A DNA stretch of 43,269 bases from JANWWM01 sp046292465 (GTDB lineage Bacteria; Bacteroidota; Chlorobiia; Chlorobiales; Thermochlorobacteraceae). The stretch's first letter is position 1. Each line of letters starts with the position of its first letter. The notes beneath the pieces were generated by a model. It had not been told where the DNA came from. It did not search any database and saw nothing but the letters and a program-made list of their open reading frames with translations. Location of the stretch: positions 1 through 43,269 of the forward strand of contig JBKBRB010000020.1 in assembly GCA_046292465.1 (NCBI GenBank). Direction: 5' to 3'. Shown here piece after piece: positions 8,382-18,603 of this stretch. Position numbers and translations under genes: made by a program.

Positions 8382-11042
8382 CTACTTAACCAGCATCATT
8401 TTCTTCGTTTCTACTTGATTGCCGACCTGCAAGCGATAAAAGTAAGTCCCTGACGCTAGCGCATAGCGAGCGGCATTCAACGTGTAGGTGTGCGTGCCTG
8501 CTGCTTGGCGTTGATTGACGAGCGTGGCGACCTTGCGGCCGAGCACGTCGAAGAGCTCTAAGCGAACCTGACCTGCGGTTGGAATCGCGTAGCGAATGGT
8601 CGTCGTCGGATTAAATGGGTTAGGATAATTCTGCTCCAAAGTGAAATCAGAAATTTTTGAAGGCGTCGGGGTCGGCGCAGAAACTTGTCCAATCGGACGG
8701 AGTTTGCGTTCATAGACGCCATTGCCGAAAGTTGCCGCACGCATGGTGCGATTCGGTCGAGAGAACTGTAAATCTAAAATCATTGCCGTTGGCATGCCTT
8801 GGTCCCAAAGTTCCCACACGCCGCCATTCAAGCGACGATAAACGCCTAAATCTGTGCCGATATAAACATCGTCAGGAAAGTCGCCATCGAGCGCAACGCA
8901 TTGGACGGGAATATCGGGCAAGTTGCTTGAAATGTCTTGCCAAGTTTCGCCAGCGTTAGTGGTTTTGTAGATGTGCGGATTGCCGTAGCCTGAATAAGTA
9001 AGGTAAGCGATTTTGCTATCGCGTGGGTCGACGTAAAGGTCGGTCGGGTAGCGGTCGGGCATGCCGGGCTGAGTGCGATTTACCCATGTTGCGCCGCCGT
9101 TTGACGAAAAGAAGACTTCACACAATCCGTTGGAAGTGGTTGCGGTGGAAGTGCCTGTGGCGGCGTAAAGCGTGTCGGGGTTTGTCCAAGAAATCGCCAT
9201 AGCGGAAGTGCGGTTGCCGTTGATGGCTTGGTTGTTATTTGTCGCAAACCAGTTCAAGCCGCCGTCTGTGGTTTTGAAAATTTTGGTGGCGCCTGCATAA
9301 AGAATGTTCGGGTTAGAGGGCGAGATAATGAAAGGCGCAATGAAATTGGCATTGCTCGAGCCGCCTTCGATGCCGTTAGTGGCACTTGTCCAAGTTGCGC
9401 CGCCATTAGTGGTTCGGTAGATGTCGAGATAAACGTATTCAAGGTAGGCGGTTTGAGTGTTTTGAGCGTTGATGGCACACCAGCCGCCGTCGCCGCCGAA
9501 GACCTTGTTCCAAGCGCGTGTGCCTTCGTATTTGAGCGTGCCGTTGTCTTGCAAACCTGCGTAAGCGAGATTGGAATCGGAAAGGGAAGAGGCAAAGCCG
9601 TTGTAAATTTGTGTGGTTTGGTATCCGCCGTTGCGACCTCTGAAAGTTTCGCCGCCATCGGTGGTTTCAAAGATGCCGCCGTCAGTGGCAAGAAACATGC
9701 GGTTAGGATTAAAGGGGTGAAAGACGATGGCGTGATGGTCGGCATGGGCATAAACGGGCGAACCTTCTTCGCCGCCGGGCTCAACTACGCCTTGAAAGTA
9801 AGCATACCATTGCGATTTGCGAACGAGGGTGGTGCCACCATCGGTGGATTTGTAGAAGTCCAATCCGCTGGCGAACACGATGTTTGGATTTTCGGGGTGA
9901 ACGGCAATCGCATTGTCATACCACGATTGAGAGGCGGCGTATTGCTCGGTAGATTGAAGCGTCCAAGTGGTGCCGCCGTTTGTAGTGCGATAAACGCCAT
10001 GCACGCCGCGCGTTTGTGCATGACCAATACCAGCATAAACGACTTCGGTGTAGCCTATAAAGCGTGGTGCGGCGTAAAGCGCAAGTGCGGTTCTGCCGAA
10101 GTTTGTTGTCGGAAGTCCGCCTGAAAGTTTCGTCCAAGTTGCGCCTGCGTCAGTGGTTTTGTAAAGTCCGGGATTCGGTGCGGTGTTGAGTTGTCCGCAC
10201 GCCGCATAGAGCACGCTGGTATCAATCGGATTGATGACGATGTCCATCGCCGCAGGCACATTAAGCGAGAGCGTCCAAGTTGCGCCGCCGTTTGTAGATT
10301 TATAGACGCCGTCGCTCGTTGCCGTGTAAAGCGTTTGTGAATTTTTGGGGTTAATGACAATGCGTTGAATGGCTTTGTATTCTTCGAGCGACCAGTTCAA
10401 GCCGGTTTGCGACCAAGTGTTTCCGCCATCGGTGCTTTTCAAAATGCCAATGCCATAAGTGGCTCTTGCACCAGGCGTGCCAACCATTCCCGGTTGATTG
10501 TATCGACGAAACTCGCCGGTGCCGATATACATCACATTCGGATTCGTTGTATCAATCGCAATCGCGCTGACCGAGACCGATGGAAAGCCTGTTTCAACAT
10601 ATTGCCAAGCGTTTGCGCCTGCCCCTGCCGTTGTGCTTTTCCACAAGCCACCTGACGCCGCGCCTGCCCACATCGTATCGGGGTGAAGCGGATGAATGGC
10701 AATGGCGCGCGTGCGTCCGCCCACATTGTTCGGTCCTAAGCTTTGCCAAACCGTGCTATCAGGCGAGCGAAGGGCAACCAGTTCGCTCTTGCTGTATTGG
10801 TAGGCTTGTTCAAACTTCTTGTAATCAATCAATTCGTTTGGATAGGCACGCTGACCATACCACCACTCAAACGCCGCGCCCGCAAAGCCATTGACAAGGT
10901 CAGGCTTTTTATTTGCCTTGCGTGCAATGCGCTCGGCATAAAGTGCTTGTTCATCTGTGGAAGTGTTCTTACGATAGACGAAGTAACCGAGTAGCGTTGC
11001 AGCGACAAGCAGAAGAGAAACGATAAAGATGACGTGTTTCAT
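8382..11042 (-). CDS. Secreted BNR/Asp-box repeat protein with type IX sorting domain
   Basis: This 886-residue protein begins with a hydrophobic signal/anchor segment (about 3-23). From about residue 100 it holds many Asp-box (BNR) repeats such as STDGGNTW, STNGGATW and TTDGGLNW, spaced as in sortilin/VPS10-like and xyloglucanase-like beta-propellers. A linker rich in Pro/Thr leads to a C-terminal type A sorting domain (about 800-886) with NYPNPFNPTTTIRY, LFDVLGRKV and a final MMLVK, the signal for type IX secretion and surface attachment. No catalytic residues can be assigned with confidence, so glycan binding or hydrolysis is only possible. It is divergent from the TPR gene, with about 49 bases between the starts. 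The architecture call is firm; the substrate is unknown. Confidence 0.9.
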   Translation of the reverse strand: MKHVIFIVSLLLVAATLLGYFVYRKNTSTDEQALYAERIARKANKKPDLVNGFAGAAFEWWYGQRAYPNELIDYKKFEQAYQYSKSELVALRSPDSTVWQSLGPNNVGGRTRAIAIHPLHPDTMWAGAASGGLWKSTTAGAGANAWQYVETGFPSVSVSAIAIDTTNPNVMYIGTGEFRRYNQPGMVGTPGARATYGIGILKSTDGGNTWSQTGLNWSLEEYKAIQRIVINPKNSQTLYTATSDGVYKSTNGGATWTLSLNVPAAMDIVINPIDTSVLYAACGQLNTAPNPGLYKTTDAGATWTKLSGGLPTTNFGRTALALYAAPRFIGYTEVVYAGIGHAQTRGVHGVYRTTNGGTTWTLQSTEQYAASQSWYDNAIAVHPENPNIVFASGLDFYKSTDGGTTLVRKSQWYAYFQGVVEPGGEEGSPVYAHADHHAIVFHPFNPNRMFLATDGGIFETTDGGETFRGRNGGYQTTQIYNGFASSLSDSNLAYAGLQDNGTLKYEGTRAWNKVFGGDGGWCAINAQNTQTAYLEYVYLDIYRTTNGGATWTSATNGIEGGSSNANFIAPFIISPSNPNILYAGATKIFKTTDGGLNWFATNNNQAINGNRTSAMAISWTNPDTLYAATGTSTATTSNGLCEVFFSSNGGATWVNRTQPGMPDRYPTDLYVDPRDSKIAYLTYSGYGNPHIYKTTNAGETWQDISSNLPDIPVQCVALDGDFPDDVYIGTDLGVYRRLNGGVWELWDQGMPTAMILDLQFSRPNRTMRAATFGNGVYERKLRPIGQVSAPTPTPSKISDFTLEQNYPNPFNPTTTIRYAIPTAGQVRLELFDVLGRKVATLVNQRQAAGTHTYTLNAARYALASGTYFYRLQVGNQVETKKMMLVK

Positions 11043-11091
11043 TTCAGGTATCTTTGTATCAAGAGTTGGCGTTCAAAAATTCAAAAGAGAA

Positions 11092-12000
11092 ATGCAAGAT
11101 AGAAAAGAAATCGAAAGTTGGTTGTCGCAAGCGCGAGAACTGTGCGAAACCGAACCTGAACAGGCAATCGCAATCGCTGAAAAAGCCTTGAAGCATTTAA
11201 GCGAAAGAGACTTGAACGCGCGAGCCGAAGCACTCTACGCCAAAGGCGCTGCACTCTATCGCATGAACGACTTTCAATCTGCGGAAAAGACCGTCGAGCA
11301 AGCCAAAACCTTCTATGAACAAATCGGCGATTCGGCAGGCGTGGCATCTTCTTGGAACATGATTGGCAATATCGCACTCGCGCTCGGCGATTATGCAAAG
11401 TCGTTGGACGCTTATCAGAAAAGCCTGAAAATCTGGACGGACATTGGCAACACGAAAGCCCTTGCCACACTGCTAAGCAATCTCGGCAATGTGTATTACA
11501 ACCTCTCCGATTATCCCACTGCGTTGGAATATCATCAACGTGCGTTGGACTTGCGAGAAAAACTCGGTGACGAAAAAGAAATTGCCATCTCGCTTAACAA
11601 TCTTGGCGTGGTGTATGCAGACTGCGCCGACTATGAGTATGCAAAAGAAGTCTTCGAGAAAAGTCTCAAACTCAAAGAGAAGTTTGCCTCGCCGACCTCG
11701 CTCGCATCAAGTTACATCAACTTGGGCAACGTTCTGGGGAATTTAGGCAAGAGAGAAGAAGCAAAATCGTGTTACGAAACAGCGGAGCGGTTTTATCAAG
11801 ACGCGGGAAGAGAAGCAGGCGTTGCCATCGCGCTATACGGCTTGGGAAAAATTTGTCGTGAAGAAAATCGCATCGCAGAAGCCAAAGCCTACATCGCAAA
11901 GAGCATCGAGATTTTTGAGCGAAGAGAAATGAAACGCGAATTGATGCTTGGGTTTCTTGCTTTGGGAAAGGTCTATGCGTTGCTCCAACAAGTCGACTAA
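11092..12000 (+). CDS. Tetratricopeptide-repeat protein
   Basis: The protein is 302 residues from the chosen ATG, preceded by AAAGAGA. An in-frame ATG at 11029 would overlap the start of the divergent BNR gene and adds residues unlike the repeat region. It consists almost wholly of TPR helical pairs of about 40 residues (tetratricopeptide NMIGNIALALGDYAKSLDAY, then NLGNVYYNLSDYPTALEYHQ, NNLGVVYADCADYEYAKEVF and further copies), as in Rapsyn/LGN-like or adenylate-cyclase-associated TPR arrays. No signal peptide or enzymatic domain is present, so a cytoplasmic scaffold role is likely. The partner is unknown; the divergent BNR gene offers no functional clue. Confidence 0.85.
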   Translation: MQDRKEIESWLSQARELCETEPEQAIAIAEKALKHLSERDLNARAEALYAKGAALYRMNDFQSAEKTVEQAKTFYEQIGDSAGVASSWNMIGNIALALGDYAKSLDAYQKSLKIWTDIGNTKALATLLSNLGNVYYNLSDYPTALEYHQRALDLREKLGDEKEIAISLNNLGVVYADCADYEYAKEVFEKSLKLKEKFASPTSLASSYINLGNVLGNLGKREEAKSCYETAERFYQDAGREAGVAIALYGLGKICREENRIAEAKAYIAKSIEIFERREMKRELMLGFLALGKVYALLQQVD

Positions 12001-12016
12001 CTAAAAGTTGATTAAC

Positions 12017-12058
12017 TTGATTTCGGCTCTGCCTTAATTGATTTCGGCTCTGCCTTCG
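12017..12058. repeat. 21-bp tandem duplication over the recR stop
   Basis: TTGATTTCGGCTCTGCCTT occurs at 12017-12035 and 12038-12056 with a period of 21 bases. The recR stop codon (complement of 12034-12036) falls at the junction, so the last residues of RecR lie in one copy and the other copy is untranslated. Confidence 0.9.
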
Positions 12059-12651
12059 AGGGCGCGCGTGAGTGTGGCTTCGTCGGTGTATTCCAATTCG
12101 CTTCCAATCGGAATGCCACGTGCAATGCGAGAAACTTTCAAGCCAAGCGGTTTCAAAAGCCGCGTCAGATACAAAACCGTCGTCTCGCCCTCGACGGTCG
12201 GATTCAGCGCAAGAATAATTTCTTTGACTTGCTGTCCCTTCTCTGTGGAAAGCCGCGCAAGCAATTCCTTAACCTTCAAGTCGTCAGGACCAATCCCATC
12301 GAGCGGAGAAATAACGCCGTGCAAGACGTGATAAAGTCCGCTGTATTGATTCGTTTTTTCAAACGCAATCACATCGCTCGGCGATTCGACCACGCATATC
12401 AATGAACGGTTGCGTTTCGGACTGGTGCAAATGATGCAGGGATTGGCAGTATTGTCGGTCATGTTTTGGCATTCGACGCAATAGACGACTTTTTCTTTGG
12501 CGTCGAGCAAGGCTTTGGCGAAGCGTTCAACGTCTTCCGTTTTTTCGCGAAGAATGTGAAGCGCGAGCCGTTGCGCCGTTTTCTTTCCTATGCCCGGCAA
12601 CTTGGCAAACTCCTCGACGAGAACTTCTATGGCTTGTGATGTATAGCGCAT
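12034..12651 (-). CDS. recR: Recombination mediator protein RecR
   Basis: The 205-residue product matches the usual RecR length. In order it has the N-terminal helix-hairpin-helix (LPGIGKKTAQRLALHIL, about 18-34), a Cys4 zinc finger (CVEC...PCIIC), a TOPRIM domain beginning ICVVESPSDVIAFEK, and a C-terminal ARGIPIGSELEYTDEATL segment. RecR acts with RecF/RecO to load RecA on single-stranded DNA in gap repair. The start MRYTSQAIEVL matches family N-termini; the frame stays open to 12756, but those residues are unlike RecR. No dnaX or ybaB, its frequent neighbours, is nearby. Identification is very secure. Confidence 0.97.
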   Translation of the reverse strand: MRYTSQAIEVLVEEFAKLPGIGKKTAQRLALHILREKTEDVERFAKALLDAKEKVVYCVECQNMTDNTANPCIICTSPKRNRSLICVVESPSDVIAFEKTNQYSGLYHVLHGVISPLDGIGPDDLKVKELLARLSTEKGQQVKEIILALNPTVEGETTVLYLTRLLKPLGLKVSRIARGIPIGSELEYTDEATLTRALEGRAEIN

Positions 12652-12790
12652 AAGTAATTGCGTTGAAGCGCGAAGATAGAGAAACCTACAACAATCTGTA
12701 AAATGTTCAGAGCCAATTTGTCGAAGACACAGATAAACGCTTGATATGACAAGCACTTACAAGAAACTTGAAAAAACTTTCAAAGCTGCT

Positions 12791-12819
12791 TTGCAAATCA
12801 ATTCGTTTCTTTGTATTAT
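12791..12819 (+). promoter_or_regulatory. Candidate promoter of the ctaB-act-cox cluster
   Basis: TTGCAA (12791-12796) and TATTAT (12814-12819) are separated by 17 bases. It also fits the TTG-N19-TAnnTTTG style of this phylum. Two other candidate promoters in the window share TTGCAA at the same distance. Confidence 0.5.
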
Positions 12820-12895
12820 TGGCGCAAGTTACAAGAGTTAGTTTAGGTTAAAATTTAGGAGAATAACATTACGGGAGAACATTAAAGATGAACAA

Positions 12896-12920
12896 GCAAA
12901 TTGCCAAGGAGACAATTTGC
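12896..12920 (+). repeat. Perfect 8-bp inverted repeat with AAGGAG in the loop
   Basis: GCAAATTG (12896-12903) and CAATTTGC (12913-12920) flank CCAAGGAGA. It lies in the presumed ctaB leader. The loop resembles a ribosome binding site, but no convincing ORF follows it; a 44-codon frame from 12932 looks random. Confidence 0.5.
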
Positions 12921-13087
12921 CGACAAAAAAGATGAGTAGTATATCAGTGCCAGTAATGTTGTCCCATTCTACATTGCCGCATTTCTCATCATTGCACAGG
13001 TGCACCGATACGCTTCTCACCGTCGGTAAGTTAATCTCATCGTTTCAGAAACGCAGTCTTTGACTGCATAGCAGTATGGAAAGAACG

Positions 13088-13993
13088 ATGCAGAACGCCG
13101 CGTTAATTCACAAGAACGACTTTTTGGAGACCGTCGGAAATTATCTTCTCTTAACGAAGCCGACGATTATGCTCTTAGTCGTGCTATCTGGTGCAGTAGC
13201 CCTGTTTATTGAGGGGTCGATGCTTTCCAGCCCGATGAAGTGCGGCGCGATTCTGCTCGCGGTTTATCTTACAGGCGGTTGTGCTAATGCCCTCAATCAA
13301 TTTTTTGAACGCGACATTGACGCGAAAATGGCACGCACCCAAAAGCGTCGCCCACTTCCACAAGGCAAAATTCAACCAACCAACGCACTCATTTTCATCA
13401 TCATTATTGGCGTAATTGGGGTATTGATTTTCGGCTTGATGTTCAACTGGCTGAGCGCGATGCTCTCGCTGGGCACGATTCTCTTCTACGGATTTTTCTA
13501 TACGCTTTGGCTGAAACCAAACACGCCACAGAATATCGTCATTGGGGGCATAGCAGGGGCAATGGCACCAATCGGCGTTTGGGCAGGCATTACAGGAGAA
13601 ATTACCCTCGAGCCTGTTCTCGTTTTTCTCATCGTTTTTCTTTGGACACCGCCGCACTTTTGGGCATTGGCACTTTATTGCAAAGACGATTACATCAAAG
13701 CCGAGTTGCCGATGATGCCCGTCGTCAAAGGCGAAAGAGAGACGCTGAAGCAAATGTTCGCCTACACGATTTTCACGGTGCTGGCAAGCCTTTGGCTCGC
13801 CGTCATTCACAGCGGTTGGATTTACGATGTCGCTTCTGTATTGCTTGGCGCGATGTTCATCAAGCGCAACTGGGAAACGTGGCAGAATTATTCGGAGCAA
13901 TCCGCCAAAAAACTCTTTTTCTTTTCAATTACCTATCTCTTCGGCTTATTTGCCGCATTGATTTTGGATAGGATTGTTCAAATGTTGTTTTGA
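13088..13993 (+). CDS. ctaB: Protoheme IX farnesyltransferase (heme O synthase)
   Basis: This UbiA-family integral membrane prenyltransferase makes heme O from heme B and farnesyl diphosphate for the downstream oxidase. About nine TM helices can be traced. The active-site block NALNQFFERDIDAKMARTQK with its Asp pair and RRPLPQG is intact, and the second Asp-rich region (CKDDYIKAELPMMPVVKG) is present. I prefer the ATG at 13088 because GGAAAG precedes it by a few bases; an in-frame ATG at 13076 would add four residues. It is the first gene of the respiratory cluster, and actA follows 39 bases later. Heme A synthase (ctaA) is not adjacent. Length (301 residues) and motifs are normal. Confidence 0.95.
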   Translation: MQNAALIHKNDFLETVGNYLLLTKPTIMLLVVLSGAVALFIEGSMLSSPMKCGAILLAVYLTGGCANALNQFFERDIDAKMARTQKRRPLPQGKIQPTNALIFIIIIGVIGVLIFGLMFNWLSAMLSLGTILFYGFFYTLWLKPNTPQNIVIGGIAGAMAPIGVWAGITGEITLEPVLVFLIVFLWTPPHFWALALYCKDDYIKAELPMMPVVKGERETLKQMFAYTIFTVLASLWLAVIHSGWIYDVASVLLGAMFIKRNWETWQNYSEQSAKKLFFFSITYLFGLFAALILDRIVQMLF

Positions 13994-14032
13994 AAATTTT
14001 TAATCAACGTTCTAACTCACACTGAAAGCAGT

Positions 14033-14686
14033 ATGGCACAAATTTTTCCGAAGTGGACGAATAAAATCCCAATGTTTTTGATTGCAGGGGTTCTCTCGAC
14101 GGTTGCTGTGGTGTCGTTTGGGTTCTGGTATTTCGGGTCGCCGAAGTATTTGGAAGTCGGGTATCGCCCGAAACAGCCTGTCCCATATAGCCACAAGTTG
14201 CATGCAGGCGATTTAGGCATGGACTGTCGCTATTGCCACATCGGCGTTGAAAAGTCGGCGCATGCGAGTGTGCCTTCGACCTCAACTTGTATGAACTGCC
14301 ACACGCAAGTTCTTCCGAAGAGCGAAAAACTCCTGCCCGTGCGCGAAAGCTACGCCACGAACAAACCAATCGAGTGGGTAAAGGTGCATAAGGTTCCAGA
14401 CTTTGCCTATTTCAACCACAGCGTTCATGTCAATGTTGGCGTGGGATGCAAGAGTTGCCATGGCAATGTGGCACAAATGGACGAACGCGGCGTCTCGCAA
14501 GTTGAACCGCTTTCAATGGGCTGGTGCTTGGATTGCCATCGTAATCCTGAACCACACTTGCGCCCAAAGAGCGAGATAACGAATATGGATTGGGTTGCAC
14601 CTGCTAATCAAACCGAATTTGCGGCAAAACTCATTGCCGAAAAGAAAATCAAACCGCCCGTCGATTGCGGCGCGTGCCATCGATAA
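14033..14686 (+). CDS. actA: ACIII subunit ActA, pentaheme cytochrome c
   Basis: ActA is the multiheme cytochrome of alternative complex III, which oxidises menaquinol and passes electrons to a c-type cytochrome or directly to the oxidase. The 217-residue protein has one N-terminal TM anchor (about 13-34) and five CxxCH heme sites: CRYCH (65-69), CMNCH (86-90), CKSCH (139-143), CLDCH (165-169) and CGACH (212-216). Five hemes and a membrane anchor are typical of ActA. It is the first of the act genes, 38 bases ahead of actB. No clear Shine-Dalgarno precedes the ATG. Confidence 0.93.
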   Translation: MAQIFPKWTNKIPMFLIAGVLSTVAVVSFGFWYFGSPKYLEVGYRPKQPVPYSHKLHAGDLGMDCRYCHIGVEKSAHASVPSTSTCMNCHTQVLPKSEKLLPVRESYATNKPIEWVKVHKVPDFAYFNHSVHVNVGVGCKSCHGNVAQMDERGVSQVEPLSMGWCLDCHRNPEPHLRPKSEITNMDWVAPANQTEFAAKLIAEKKIKPPVDCGACHR

Positions 14687-14700
14687 AATCCGTAACAAAC

Positions 14701-14722
14701 ATCAAGTTGTAATCAAGTTGTA
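14701..14722. repeat. 11-bp tandem duplication before the actB start
   Basis: ATCAAGTTGTA occurs twice head to tail and ends two bases before the actB ATG, occupying the position where a ribosome binding site would be. Confidence 0.9.
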
Positions 14723-14724
14723 AT

Positions 14725-17814
<3,090 letters not shown>

Positions 17815-17838
17815 TTCAATCATAAACGGTATCAAACT

Positions 17839-18054
17839 ATGTTCAAGAAATACGATTGGCTCTTCTTTGCAGCAACGTTCATCTCGTTTCTCTTGGCAAA
17901 TTATCTCTTGATTGCTGCAAGCGGAGCGCCCAGCGCAGAAGAGAAAAAAATGATGCTCGATAGCGCGTTTTTTGTCAGCCTCTGGGTGCCAACGAATTTG
18001 ATACTCGGCATTTATTTCCGAAACATCGCAACAACTGGGCAAGCAAAAAAATGA
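17839..18054 (+). CDS. Small two-helix membrane protein between actB and actC
   Basis: This 71-residue protein has two predicted TM helices (about 6-27 and 42-62) joined by a charged loop (SAEEKKMM). I do not recognise a named family. Its pattern FISFLLANYL...VSLWV...YFR closely resembles the second half of the next gene product (IAFTVANYL...VAIWV...YFR), so the two are probably related. It starts 24 bases after actB with no clear Shine-Dalgarno. Being inside the act gene order, it is a candidate accessory subunit or assembly factor of ACIII or of the ACIII-oxidase supercomplex; this is inference from position. Confidence 0.7.
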   Translation: MFKKYDWLFFAATFISFLLANYLLIAASGAPSAEEKKMMLDSAFFVSLWVPTNLILGIYFRNIATTGQAKK

Positions 18055-18063
18055 CAAGAAAGA

Positions 18064-18366
18064 ATGGCAATTGAATCACTCATACTCGGCATTGGTGGCT
18101 TTGTGTTTCTCTTGATTCTGGCGGGTGCGTTTCTCGCCGTTCAAGAAGCCAAAGCCGGCAGTCTGCACGGGTTCGACTTTTTCTTCTTGGCAGGCATTGC
18201 AATTGCATTTACAGTTGCGAATTATCTCTGGTTTTTTGCCGACGAACAAGAAGCCGGCGCATTGGTGGCGATTTGGGTAACAGGCGGCGTTGCACTCGCG
18301 CTCTATTTCCGAAGTGCGTTTACGCGAACTTTAGCGCAGTCGCAAAAGCGGGAAGGAGATTACTAA
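18064..18366 (+). CDS. Small three-helix membrane protein between actB and actC
   Basis: This 100-residue protein has three predicted TM helices (about 5-27, 38-58 and 64-86) and a charged C-terminus. Its first helix resembles the single helix of the following 54-residue protein (shared IG-x-FV-x-LL pattern, then V-x-E after the helix). Helices 2-3 resemble the preceding 71-residue protein (shared ANYL, WV and YFR). It thus looks like a fusion of its two neighbours, or they are halves of it. AAGAAAGA precedes the ATG, nine bases after the previous stop. No known family was recognised, and it does not look like caa3 subunit IV. The role is probably within the ACIII complex, inferred from position. 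Confidence 0.75.
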   Translation: MAIESLILGIGGFVFLLILAGAFLAVQEAKAGSLHGFDFFFLAGIAIAFTVANYLWFFADEQEAGALVAIWVTGGVALALYFRSAFTRTLAQSQKREGDY

Positions 18367-18531
18367 ATGAGCGATACGGCAATTTTAATTATTGGTGTGT
18401 TTGTAACGCTTCTGCTTGTAGGTGGCATCGGCTTTACGGTCGCTGAGTTCCGAAAAATGTATGACGGAAAACCAAACACAGCCAAAGCACAGCCACCAAA
18501 AACAAAGAAACGCGATTTAGAAAATTATTAG
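18367..18531 (+). CDS. 54-residue single-helix membrane protein before actC
   Basis: The ATG directly abuts the preceding TAA (zero spacing), and a strong Shine-Dalgarno, AAGGAG (18353-18358), lies eight bases upstream, so translation is well supported despite the small size. The product has one TM helix (about 4-27) followed by a basic tail (AEFRKMYDGK...PPKTKKRDLENY). The helix resembles helix 1 of the preceding 100-residue protein. Single-helix subunits of this size are common in respiratory complexes, and its position inside the act cluster suggests such a role. No family was recognised. ActC starts 72 bases later. Confidence 0.75.
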   Translation: MSDTAILIIGVFVTLLLVGGIGFTVAEFRKMYDGKPNTAKAQPPKTKKRDLENY

Positions 18532-18603
18532 GTCGAGACGATTTGGCACTCAAACAACGCACGACCATACAGGCACTATTAAACCATCTAACTCCAATTG
18601 AGT

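Larger units (their letters stand above)
12652..13087. other. Divergent gap before the respiratory cluster; long ctaB leader
   Basis: These bases lie between recR (minus) and ctaB (plus) and hold no supported gene. They contain a good sigma-70-like promoter for ctaB (12791-12819), a perfect inverted repeat with AAGGAG in its loop (12896-12920) and a small hairpin near the ctaB start (13053-13067). If that promoter is used, the leader is about 260 bases. Confidence 0.6.

Noticed and set aside
9228..10124. 298-codon plus-strand open frame inside the BNR protein gene
   Set aside because: It is antisense to a repeat protein with strong Asp-box motifs and a sorting domain. Its product is low-complexity Ala/Val/Gly without any domain.
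12932..13066. Possible 44-codon ORF in the ctaB leader behind an AAGGAG
   Set aside because: The spacing from AAGGAG is too long, the composition (Ser/Leu/His) looks random and no motif is present.
13184..13900. 238-codon minus-strand open frame in ctaB
   Set aside because: It is antisense to a fully conserved heme O synthase and has no recognisable domain or signal.
17839..18366. Small proteins as caa3 oxidase subunit IV
   Set aside because: They lack the subunit IV pattern (no LVLLFFMHL-like segment), and they lie between act genes rather than after coxA.
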